Source: Deltaproteobacteria bacterium (lineage in GTDB: Bacteria > Desulfobacterota > Desulfobacteria > Desulfobacterales > B30-G6). From it: a stretch of 6,229 bases of DNA. Below are positions 1-4,413 of this stretch, piece after piece (position 1 is the first letter of the stretch; each line of letters starts with the position of its first letter). The notes beneath the pieces were generated by a model that was not told the DNA's origin, ran no database searches, and saw nothing but the letters and a program-made list of their open reading frames with translations. The position numbers and the translations under genes are program-made. The stretch is taken from positions 1-6,229 of the forward strand of contig QMMS01000267.1 in NCBI GenBank assembly GCA_003647375.1, written 5' to 3'.

Positions 1-160
1 CCCACACCGCGTTGAGGAGCGCAAACTGGGAAACCGTCAATCCAAAATCAAGAAAAAGAATGGTGAAGATCGGATAGTAGAACCTGGCATTGAAGAAACA
101 TTTGAAGGCGATGAACGTCCGTACGTTGGGGATGGCATAAGGGGAGGATGGGGTTGGCAC
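1..160 (-). CDS. MFS transporter, N-terminal fragment (GTG start, runs off left edge)
   Basis: Reading the minus strand from a GTG at 160 gives about 53 residues with no stop to the window edge. They begin VPTPSSPYAIPNVRTF and continue through FFNARFYYPIFTILFLDFG and SQFALLNAVW. An N-terminal 'R-F...F-N-A-R-F-Y-Y-P-I-F-T-I' helix followed by 'DFGLTVSQFALLNAVW' is typical of transmembrane segment 1 and the start of segment 2 of major facilitator superfamily permeases of the inner membrane. The substrate cannot be told. There is no ATG in this frame and an in-frame TAA sits at 178-176, so GTG is the likely start. An AAAGGA lies about 11 bases upstream, a slightly long spacing. The thioesterase gene lies upstream on the same strand, but 184 bases with two dyads separate them, so a shared transcript is doubtful. 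Family call fairly sure, start moderately sure. Confidence 0.72.
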   Translation of the reverse strand, partial: MPTPSSPYAIPNVRTFIAFKCFFNARFYYPIFTILFLDFGLTVSQFALLNAVW

Positions 161-223
161 GATGCTGTATATCCTTTATAAACCTAAGTGCATTTGTTGA
201 TAATTACTACTATGGAATAAAAA

Positions 224-237
224 TGTAAGATCTTACA
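224..237. promoter_or_regulatory. 14-bp perfect palindrome upstream of the MFS gene
   Basis: TGTAAGATCTTACA reads the same on both strands. It sits 64 bases upstream of the MFS start, where an operator could lie. On the minus strand it is followed by TTTTTATT, so as RNA it could also form a 5-bp stem with a GATC loop and a U-run, a weak AT-rich terminator for the thioesterase transcript. The palindrome is certain, its role is inference. Confidence 0.35.
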
Positions 238-277
238 CCACCCGCTACGCTCGCGTGAACGAAGTGAACGGGTGGTG
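236..277. repeat. Inverted repeat (9-bp arms), REP-like hairpin
   Basis: CACCACCCG (236-244) and CGGGTGGTG (269-277) are exact reverse complements around a 24-base interior. The interior contains a direct repeat GTGAAC (255-260 and 264-269). The left arm overlaps the end of the palindrome at 224-237. It lies between the thioesterase and the MFS gene. The composition (C/G-rich arms, TACGCTCGCG interior) looks like an interspersed repetitive extragenic element rather than a classical terminator, because no T-run follows directly on either strand. Confidence 0.5.
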
Positions 278-344
278 AAATATATTCACTCACCCATTCG
301 CATAGCAAGGCTTGGATCTCCAGCTTAGCTGAAGGTTGGATAAG

Positions 345-758
345 TCAATTGAGGTGCTTCGCCAGGCGATCTCGTAAAAACTCGGGAATGCTTTTCTTTT
401 CAAAGGTATTCATGTCCACGCAGACGGTAACGTTGTGCCCAGTAACGCGGGGAGAGTCTTCACCTTTTCTGAACACCTGGTAGCCGAACTTGATGGAGGT
501 GCTCCCCAGGGTAAGTACCGTGACCTCCACCTCTATATTGTCGCCGTACTTCAACGGCCCTTGAAAATCGGTCTCAAGATGGACCGTGGGCAACCCAACG
601 CGGTGGTGATTGATCACGGTCGGATATTCAATGCCGAGCGATTCATCAAAAAATTCTTCCAGGGCCACGTGAAAATAGTGCAAAAACCTGGGATAATAAA
701 CAATACCAGCGCGGTCAATGTCACCAAACCGGATTTTTTGTTTTGATCTGAATGGCAT
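345..758 (-). CDS. Acyl-CoA thioesterase, 4-hydroxybenzoyl-CoA thioesterase (hotdog) family
   Basis: This 137-residue protein is of usual length for the YbgC/4HBT single-hotdog family, cytosolic enzymes that hydrolyse acyl- or aroyl-CoA thioesters. The family motif is at residues 10-20, RFGDIDRAGIVYYPRF. By alignment to Pseudomonas 4-hydroxybenzoyl-CoA thioesterase (FGDCDPAGIV), Asp15 is the catalytic residue, and the A-G-I-V-Y-Y-P run forms the start of the central hot-dog helix. The rest (LETDFQGPLKYGD, then SIKFGYQVFR) follows the expected strand pattern. The ATG at 758 is the only start that keeps the motif near the N-terminus as in the family. No good Shine-Dalgarno sequence precedes it. 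The substrate cannot be decided: aromatic acyl-CoA, short-chain acyl-CoA and polyketide-type substrates all occur in this family. It appears to stand alone, with the nearest same-strand gene (MFS) 184 bases downstream. Confidence 0.88.
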   Translation of the reverse strand: MPFRSKQKIRFGDIDRAGIVYYPRFLHYFHVALEEFFDESLGIEYPTVINHHRVGLPTVHLETDFQGPLKYGDNIEVEVTVLTLGSTSIKFGYQVFRKGEDSPRVTGHNVTVCVDMNTFEKKSIPEFLRDRLAKHLN

Positions 759-825
759 GGTTATACAGGTTGTTATAATTCTCTTTCGATAAAAGCCTAT
801 TGGCGGTTATCCTAAGGCTAATATA

Positions 826-919
826 ATAGCGTTTGGAGCGAACTGTTTTAGATATTTCAAGTTGCAACCAGTAACGTATATCAGTTTAATTTTCGGATCG
901 TTATTCTGCCAAACGCTAT
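826..919. repeat. 94-bp segment bounded by 11-bp inverted repeats
   Basis: ATAGCGTTTGG (826-836) and CCAAACGCTAT (909-919) are exact reverse complements, 72 bases apart, in the non-coding DNA upstream of the thioesterase. No reading frame of interest lies between them. It could be a very small non-autonomous mobile element or a protein-binding pair. No target duplication is evident next to the arms. The arms are certain, the mobile-element reading is weak. Confidence 0.35.
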
Positions 920-945
920 AAACATAAACATGCCCCATCCAGGAA

Positions 946-1302
946 TCAACCAAAAGAAAATTGAGAAGCGATTTTCTTTTGTATATTTTTACTCAAGGCC
1001 ATGTAGATACACGCCACTTCAACTTTGAATGCGAAAACCCGGATCCGTCCCTTGGCTGTGACCTCGGCGTTGACGTACAGGGATAAGTTTCAATCCCAAT
1101 AACCCAACAAAGGCAGAATCTCTTCTCAAAGGATTTCCTGTTCGGGGGAACGACCCAGAAGGTAATAAACCATGTTGACAACGTATCCGTGTTTATCGTT
1201 AATTAAAAAGCCAAATATAGCTCGGCTCTTTAATACGCCCTTACCCGATTTTGCTAAAAGTGTTATTTTCGTGAAGGTGGGACATAAATTGAAGCCTTTG
1301 CG
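946..1302 (-). pseudogene. Possible decayed gene with two in-frame TGA codons, unrecognised
   Basis: On the minus strand a frame runs from after a TAG (1305-1303) to a TGA (948-946), interrupted only by TGA at 1128-1126 and 1092-1090. The encoded text looks protein-like: GYVVNMVYYLLGRSPEQEIL, then EEILPLLGYWD, then LSLYVNAEVTAKGRIRVFAF. The frame has no convincing start with a ribosome binding site; the first ATG is at 1173. I do not recognise the family. It is most simply the remnant of a gene that acquired stops. Both interruptions are TGA, so selenocysteine insertion is conceivable, but I see no SECIS-like hairpin directly after either TGA, and the frame is too short to argue from. A separate ATG-to-stop frame across 993-1181 in another phase has a poor composition and is likely a shadow of this one. 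Confidence 0.28.
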
Positions 1303-1329
1303 CTATCCGGAAAAATACAGAATCTGATT

Positions 1330-1836
1330 ATGAAAAATAGCTCATCAATAACCTGGTTTCTGGTTCTTGCACATATCTTCCTCTCCTTTTATTCCTGCAC
1401 GCGCGGGGTCCAGGAGACACGGCTGCCAAACGAAGACCGCCTGTTCAGCATGATTATCGCCAGTGATTCATCGGAATTCAAAGACAGTATTCGCGAACGG
1501 GTAATCGATAAATATCGACACGCGGCAAGCATCGAGATCGTCAATATCAAGAAACTGAATGAAATAGATCCAATGGAATATGACGTGGTTCTGATCATAG
1601 ATACATGCCTGGCCTGGTCGGGGTTCAACCCGGCATTAAATACGTTTCTCGAAAATAATGAACAAAAAGAGAATGTTGTTGTGTTCATGACAGCCGGAGA
1701 CCCGGACTGGGCCTACAGTTATCAAGGCGTTGATGCGATCACCTCCGCCTCGGTTGTGGAAAATGAAGATGTGACATTTAAGGAGATCAGCGAACAGATC
1801 GATCAAATTTTGATAGATAAACATAAAAATGCTTGA
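1330..1836 (+). CDS. Putative lipoprotein with flavodoxin-like fold
   Basis: This 168-residue protein starts with a lipoprotein-type signal: two charged or polar residues, a hydrophobic core (WFLVLAHIFLSFYS, about residues 9-22) and Cys23. The lipobox S-F-Y-S-C is non-standard, so lipidation is likely but not certain. After the signal, the order of strands and helices resembles flavodoxin: a first strand LFSMIIAS, a helix, a strand YDVVLIIDT near residue 90, a helix NPALNTFLENN, a strand ENVVVFMTAGDPDW near 120, and a C-terminal amphipathic helix ending KHKNA. The loop after strand 1 is SDSSEFKDS rather than the T-x-T-G-N-T phosphate-binding loop of FMN flavodoxins, so flavin binding is doubtful. 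It would sit in the periplasm, anchored to a membrane. No clear ribosome binding site precedes the ATG. The TGA overlaps the promoter-like box at 1833-1860, and the gene converges on the DUF3795 gene. Function unknown. Confidence 0.75.
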   Translation: MKNSSSITWFLVLAHIFLSFYSCTRGVQETRLPNEDRLFSMIIASDSSEFKDSIRERVIDKYRHAASIEIVNIKKLNEIDPMEYDVVLIIDTCLAWSGFNPALNTFLENNEQKENVVVFMTAGDPDWAYSYQGVDAITSASVVENEDVTFKEISEQIDQILIDKHKNA

Positions 1837-1860
1837 CAAATTACCACATTGTGATATCAT
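1833..1860 (+). promoter_or_regulatory. Promoter-like box with embedded dyad, copy 1
   Basis: TTGACA (1833-1838) and TATCAT (1855-1860) are separated by 16 bases and overlap the stop codon of the lipoprotein gene. The spacer holds the dyad ATTAC-CACATT-GTGAT (arms 1840-1844 and 1851-1855). The box matches copy 2 (2725-2752) at 22 of 28 positions. Where the second arm base changes (T here, C in copy 2), its partner changes too (A here, G there), which suggests the symmetry is kept for a DNA-binding protein. Activity is not shown by sequence alone. Confidence 0.45.
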
Positions 1861-1866
1861 GGTACC

Positions 1867-1963
1867 CGATAATTGGGCAGAGGTTCCAAATAACACCTCC
1901 GCTCTAATTCTCCTTTCACCTTACCAAAGGCCCCTGATCTGCCGTCAGGGGCCACTTCTTTTT
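1867..1963 (+). ncRNA. Candidate small RNA 1
   Basis: If the promoter-like box at 1833-1860 is used, transcription would begin near 1867 and end at the terminator finishing at 1963, giving an RNA of about 97 nucleotides. It would contain a first hairpin (GCAGAGGT 1877-1884 with ACCTCCGC 1895-1902, seven of eight positions paired), a pyrimidine-rich single-stranded stretch (1903-1922) and the terminator hairpin. The descending arm includes CACCTCC, which resembles the 16S anti-Shine-Dalgarno sequence. There is no plausible protein frame here. It is a structural prediction only. The terminator may instead simply serve the lipoprotein gene, with the box being a relic. Confidence 0.3.
1929..1963 (+). 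terminator. Intrinsic terminator between convergent genes
   Basis: GGCCCCTGA (1929-1937) and TCAGGGGCC (1945-1953) form a perfect 9-bp stem with a 7-base loop. It is followed by ACTTCTTTTT with a five-T run at 1959-1963. CCAAA at 1924-1928 and TTTGG at 1961-1965 could extend it with an internal loop. It lies 93 bases after the lipoprotein stop and 44 bases after the DUF3795 stop on the other strand, where only a TTTGG follows, so it is strong for plus-strand transcription and weak for minus. Confidence 0.8.
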
Positions 1964-2006
1964 GGCAAAACACACCAAGCATTAATACAGTTTCCGCAGG
2001 CCATGC

Positions 2007-2528
2007 CTAAAGTGAGCCGTCCAATTCCTCGGCCACGTCTTTTTTGCATGCCCGGCAGCGCTGCGCTCCCCTGAAAAGCGGGCTGCCGCATTCCGGGCAG
2101 TGATAGCGTTCACACTCTGCTCTTGCCCAGGCAACGCTGCCCTCCTCGTCCCCGAGTTCGGCAACCTTCTCACGCCATATTGGTATTGCCCGTTCCATAA
2201 CGCGCCTGCCAGTGGCCAGCCCGAATTTTTTAACCTTGTCACATGGCCACTCGTCGCATTGATGGCAGGAATAATAGCCCTTTGATTTTACGCAATCCCT
2301 GAGCTTGCAGTGTTGACAAAACCCGTACAGGTTACGGGGCGGATCCGCCTGCATGCAACCAAGACACTCCGTCTCCTCCGGCTCTGTGCCATACAGCCCG
2401 CCCATGATCTTCTTGAACTTTGCGTTATTGTCCCGCGTTGCCAGGTACACACCGCACGCGCCGCAATACAGGCCGCAGGGAGCCATCAGATCTTTGTTTC
2501 TGATTTCCTCTTCTGTCCATCCCTTCAT
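2007..2528 (-). CDS. DUF3795-type cysteine-rich protein with C-terminal zinc ribbon
   Basis: The product is 173 residues from the ATG at 2528. An ATG four codons upstream (2540) is possible, but GGGGGA sits about 4 bases before the 2528 start and nothing useful precedes 2540. The N-terminal half has the DUF3795 pattern: APCGLYCGACGVYL at 16-29, C-x-x-C at 55-58, C-x-x-C at 71-74 followed by C79, and SCHQCDEWPC at 87-96. A helical stretch follows (about 97-138), then a zinc-ribbon-like tail with C144-x-x-C147 and C158-x-x-C161. Sixteen cysteines in all suggest binding of metal, probably zinc or an iron-sulfur cluster. The family has no established function and is common in anaerobic bacteria and archaea. 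There is no signal peptide, so the protein is likely cytosolic. It is a single gene, convergent with the lipoprotein gene. Confidence 0.85.
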   Translation of the reverse strand: MKGWTEEEIRNKDLMAPCGLYCGACGVYLATRDNNAKFKKIMGGLYGTEPEETECLGCMQADPPRNLYGFCQHCKLRDCVKSKGYYSCHQCDEWPCDKVKKFGLATGRRVMERAIPIWREKVAELGDEEGSVAWARAECERYHCPECGSPLFRGAQRCRACKKDVAEELDGSL

Positions 2529-2562
2529 AATTTCCCCCATAGTTGCATAAACAACATGGCAA

Positions 2563-2568
2563 AGTATA
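2563..2568 (-). promoter_or_regulatory. Possible -10 box for the DUF3795 gene
   Basis: TATACT on the minus strand, about 35 bases upstream of the chosen start, in an AT-rich stretch. The -35 is poor: TTGTAC lies 19 bases further upstream. Weak support only. Confidence 0.25.
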
Positions 2569-2648
2569 GATAATGAGTTGTCATTATGTACAATATCGTA
2601 CCGATAGCACTATTTTTTGTTCTAATATCCTAATTATTTTTTTCATTT

Positions 2649-2681
2649 TTTCGTGATTTTCAACTTTCGTGATTTCGTGAT
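2649..2681. repeat. Three copies of TTTCGTGAT
   Basis: TTTCGTGAT occurs at 2649-2657, 2665-2673 and 2673-2681, the last two sharing one T. The copies stand in AT-rich DNA with no reading frame of interest. Short 'TTTCGTG' arrays are a familiar kind of intergenic sequence in related genomes. No function can be assigned. Confidence 0.5.
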
Positions 2682-2724
2682 AGAGGTCTTTTCTGCTTTT
2701 TCCGGGTTGCATTGTTGTCAGGCC

Positions 2725-2752
2725 TTGACAAACTACCACAATGTAGTAATAT
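2725..2752 (+). promoter_or_regulatory. Promoter-like box with embedded dyad, copy 2
   Basis: TTGACA (2725-2730), a 16-base spacer and TAATAT (2747-2752). The spacer contains ACTAC-CACAAT-GTAGT, a perfect 5-bp dyad (2732-2736 and 2743-2747). It is the counterpart of the box at 1833-1860. It is followed by GAGGA (2761-2765) and an ATG at 2769 that opens only a 26-codon frame. Dyads inside a strong promoter are typical of autoregulated toxin-antitoxin operons, so this may be what is left of such a locus. Confidence 0.45.
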
Positions 2753-2758
2753 TACAGA

Positions 2759-2843
2759 CTGAGGATATATGCCGAATAATTCCATTACCGTCCTCAAACC
2801 TCCTTCAAGGCTTCCGCTCGGCATAGCGGGAGCCGATCTTTTT
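2759..2843 (+). ncRNA. Candidate small RNA 2 (or remnant leader)
   Basis: The box at 2725-2752 would start an RNA near 2759, and a hairpin plus T-run ends at 2843, giving about 85 nucleotides. TGAGGA (2760-2765) can pair with TCCTCA (2791-2796), so a 5' GAGG-type hairpin precedes a CCTCC (2799-2803) and the terminator. This is the same order of parts as in candidate RNA 1. A 26-codon frame (2769-2849, MPNNSITVLKPPSRLPLG...) with GAGGA three bases upstream overlaps it, but it runs through the terminator stem and its spacing is too short. It could be a leader peptide or a truncated antitoxin start. Low certainty. Confidence 0.25.
2809..2843 (+). terminator. Probable intrinsic terminator
   Basis: GGCTTCCGCT (2809-2818) pairs with AGCGGGAGCC (2825-2834), ten pairs including one T-G wobble, with a 6-base loop. 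It is followed by GATC and TTTTT (2839-2843). The T-run starts a few bases late, which weakens it. No annotated gene ends just upstream, so its client would be the short transcript from 2725-2752. Confidence 0.5.
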
Positions 2844-2957
2844 CATTAGAAACAGCCAGTCGTAACTGAGAATATTTTTCCTATCCCAATAGCTTGGCCA
2901 CTAAACGCTATTTGTGCTGAACCATGTTTCTAATGTGAGTGTAAAATCGATCTTTTT
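2834..2957. repeat. Segment with 11-bp inverted repeats and flanking CGATCTTTTT direct repeats
   Basis: CATTAGAAACA (2844-2854) and TGTTTCTAATG (2925-2935) are exact reverse complements enclosing 70 bases. CGATCTTTTT occurs at 2834-2843, touching the left arm, and again at 2948-2957, twelve bases beyond the right arm. This resembles a tiny non-autonomous element with a target duplication, except for the 12-base offset on the right. An inner pair AATAGC (2889-2894) / GCTATT (2907-2912) is also present. The repeats are certain, the interpretation is open. Confidence 0.4.
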
Positions 2958-2974
2958 AATTCCAATTACAGCAA

Positions 2975-3027
2975 TTGACAATACAGCATATCTGTATTAC
3001 AATCGTTACAAATTGTAATACAGATAT
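2975..3027 (+). promoter_or_regulatory. Promoter and palindromic operator of the toxin-antitoxin operon
   Basis: TTGACA (2975-2980), a 17-base spacer and TACAAT (2998-3003) make a near-consensus sigma-70 promoter. A perfect 16-bp inverted repeat, ATATCTGTATTACAAT (2988-3003) and ATTGTAATACAGATAT (3012-3027), covers the -10 and the likely start of transcription, with 8 bases between the arms. A further ATACAG half-site lies at 2981-2986, so the core appears three times. Ribbon-helix-helix antitoxins bind such symmetric sites and repress their own operon, with the toxin as corepressor. That is known for the family and is inferred here. Confidence 0.82.
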
Positions 3028-3038
3028 GGAGGCATAAC

Positions 3039-3278
3039 ATGCAAGTCAGTTTAAGAGTTCCCCCTAAAACCGGGGACCGCCTTAATTCGTTGGCCCAGAA
3101 AACCGGTAAAACCAAATCAGCGCTGATCATGGAAGCCTTTAATGAAAAATACCGTCCTGAAAAAGATCGCTCCCAGCTCATCCGTGAATTGTCCGGATGG
3201 ATGCCGAAAACGGAATGCAATGAGCTTCGTGAAGCAGTGACCGAATTCAACACGGTCGATGACGAGGATTGGAAGTGA
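3039..3278 (+). CDS. Ribbon-helix-helix antitoxin of a type II TA pair
   Basis: This 79-residue protein starts at an ATG six bases after a strong GGAGG (3028-3032). Residues 1-8 (MQVSLRVP) form the DNA-contacting beta-strand of a ribbon-helix-helix domain. Helix 1 (about 12-21, DRLNSLAQKT) and helix 2 (about 25-39, TKSALIMEAFNEKY) follow, and the whole matches the VapB/FitA/CopG-like antitoxin type. The tail (40-79), with an acidic DDEDWK end, is the part that usually wraps around and blocks the toxin. It would act as a dimer on the palindromic operator just upstream. The stop overlaps the toxin start as GTGA, so the two are translationally coupled and probably made in fixed proportion. Family call is sure. 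Assignment to a named system is not. Confidence 0.88.
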   Translation: MQVSLRVPPKTGDRLNSLAQKTGKTKSALIMEAFNEKYRPEKDRSQLIRELSGWMPKTECNELREAVTEFNTVDDEDWK

Positions 3279-3670
3279 ACCTAGTTATCGACACCAACAT
3301 CTATTGTGATTTTGCCGAAGGCGTCCCCCAAACAGTAGGCATCCTGGCAGACATGGGACAACATCTGTATATACCTTCCGTTGTTATCGGCGAACTTTCA
3401 TATGGTTTTCGTAAAGGCAGCCAAAGGATCGCCAACGAGCAAAAACTTGACGAAATCATCCAATTGCTGGAAATGCAGACTATTGACATTACCCGATCCG
3501 TGGCCTCCAAATATGGTCTGATTTATCTGTCACTGGTCCGCAACGGAAGAAAAATTCCGCTTAATGATGTCTGGATTGCCGCCTGCTGCATGGAAGTCGG
3601 TGGCACGTTACTGACCCGTGATCATCATTTTGAAAGCGTCGATCAGATCGACAAGTTGATCCTGTCCTAG
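3275..3670 (+). CDS. PIN-domain toxin (VapC-like ribonuclease)
   Basis: Read from the GTG at 3275, the product has 131 residues, normal for VapC. A TTG two codons earlier (3269) is open too. However, GAGGA (3264-3268) is six bases before GTG and touches TTG, and GTG gives the classic GTGA overlap with the antitoxin stop. The four acidic residues of the PIN active site are present: Asp6 in VIDTN, Glu40 in VIGELSYG, Asp98 in PLNDVWIAA and Asp116 in TRDHHF. They bind Mg2+ or Mn2+ for single-strand RNA cleavage. VapC targets in other species are often tRNA or rRNA loops, but the target here is unknown. The antitoxin supplies the counterpart just upstream. No terminator is visible in the 29 bases before the convergent neighbour's stop. 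All catalytic residues are intact, so the toxin is probably functional. Confidence 0.9.
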   Translation: MNLVIDTNIYCDFAEGVPQTVGILADMGQHLYIPSVVIGELSYGFRKGSQRIANEQKLDEIIQLLEMQTIDITRSVASKYGLIYLSLVRNGRKIPLNDVWIAACCMEVGGTLLTRDHHFESVDQIDKLILS

Positions 3671-3699
3671 AAAACGCTTTCATCCAGTAGCCCTGGTTG

Positions 3700-4212
3700 T
3701 TAAAAGCTGACAGAAAACGAGATCTCCGGGTAAACATCGTCACACGATGAGTACACATCTTTATCGCAATTCAGATAGGATTCATAGACCGCACCAATAC
3801 CCATGAACCATTTTTGATCTGAAGTGAAATAAACACCTCCCCGCGCACCAGCCGTGTCCTGATCGTCGAACCCATCAATAAATATACGGCTGTAGAAAGC
3901 ACCGGCATAGGGACGTATTCGAGATTGTATGGGCAGTATATAGGTGGCCTTCGGGATCAGTTTATAAATATCCGGATCCCCGCCCACCCAGGCCTGGCCG
4001 TCCAGGCCGAGTTCCAGGCCCTTGAGCACAAAATACCCGGCGCCGAGCCCGAGAATGACATAGTTTTCATTCAACGTATATCCCGAACCAACCACAACAG
4101 ATACCCGGCTGCTGCCTTTTTCAAAAGGACCGGCATATGTATCTGATATTGCAATGCTAAAAAGAATAATGATTACAATGGGAAACCACATGCTTTTACG
4201 GATGATCATCAT
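3700..4212 (-). CDS. Small outer-membrane beta-barrel protein
   Basis: This 170-residue protein starts at the ATG at 4212, chosen because AAGGTGG (4224-4218) lies five bases before it. A GTG at 4221 is in frame but overlaps that site. The N-terminus is a signal peptide: IIRKSMW, a hydrophobic core IVIIILFSIAIS, and a likely cut after DTYA at residue 27. The mature part alternates hydrophobic and polar residues with many Gly and aromatic residues (for example SVVVGSGYTL, GLGAGYFVLKGLELGL, YAGAFYSRIFI, GGVYFTSDQKWFMGIGAVYE). It ends in SFSVSF, with the C-terminal Phe recognised by the BAM assembly machinery. This fits a barrel of about eight strands as in OmpA-like or OmpW-like porin-type proteins. 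Two cysteines (NC, SC) in a late loop may form a disulfide. Its exact family is not recognised. It converges on the toxin gene. Confidence 0.78.
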   Translation of the reverse strand: MMIIRKSMWFPIVIIILFSIAISDTYAGPFEKGSSRVSVVVGSGYTLNENYVILGLGAGYFVLKGLELGLDGQAWVGGDPDIYKLIPKATYILPIQSRIRPYAGAFYSRIFIDGFDDQDTAGARGGVYFTSDQKWFMGIGAVYESYLNCDKDVYSSCDDVYPEISFSVSF

Positions 4213-4281
4213 TAGACCCACCTTATGCGTTGTTTTACAGGCTGCTTGATAATATCTCTATTAGCGGCCCGCATTCGATTT

Positions 4282-4301
4282 TTCAGGGCTGAAGCCCTGA
4301 A
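4282..4301. repeat. REP-like hairpin
   Basis: TTCAGGGC (4282-4289) and GCCCTGAA (4294-4301) form a perfect 8-bp stem around TGAA, about 70 bases upstream of the outer-membrane protein start. Neither strand has a T-run after it, so it is unlikely to be a terminator. The GGGCTGAAGCCC core resembles interspersed hairpins of many proteobacterial genomes. Confidence 0.5.
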
Positions 4302-4385
4302 CTACATTGCCAACAGTCTGATTATTCAAATATTATTATATAATCGGTAACATCATGCTATTGTAGCGCGGGAATTTATCCCTGC

Positions 4386-4413
4386 TGAAGCGAGTTGCGG
4401 AAGAACTCGTTCA
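4386..4413. repeat. Hairpin with bulge, repeat-like
   Basis: TGAAGCGAGTT (4386-4396) pairs with AACTCGTTCA (4404-4413), ten pairs with one bulged G, and a 7-base loop. It stands in non-coding DNA between the outer-membrane protein gene and the next repeats. No T-run follows. Possible REP-type element. Confidence 0.35.

Noticed and set aside
435..746. Open frame on the plus strand of about 103 codons opposite the thioesterase
   Set aside because: It lies antisense to a clearly conserved hotdog protein and has no domain look.
993..1181. 62-codon minus-strand frame
   Set aside because: Its composition is odd (W/S/R-rich) and the neighbouring phase over the same bases reads more like protein.
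2649..2681. CRISPR-like array from the repeated TTTCGTGAT
   Set aside because: The units are 9 bases long with irregular and overlapping spacing and no spacers, so this is not a CRISPR.
2769..2849. 26-codon plus-strand frame MPNNSITVLKPPSRLPLG... after GAGGA
   Set aside because: The spacing to GAGGA is only three bases, it runs through a terminator stem, and no family is recognised. Kept only as a remark under candidate small RNA 2.
2966..3253. 95-codon minus-strand frame opposite the antitoxin
   Set aside because: It is a shadow of the antitoxin gene and its operator.
3671..3699. Terminator between the toxin and outer-membrane protein genes
   Set aside because: I found no stable stem with a T-run on either strand in these 29 bases.
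4282..4301. Terminator for the outer-membrane protein or a plus-strand gene
   Set aside because: The hairpin has no T-run on its downstream side in either direction, and no gene ends next to it.
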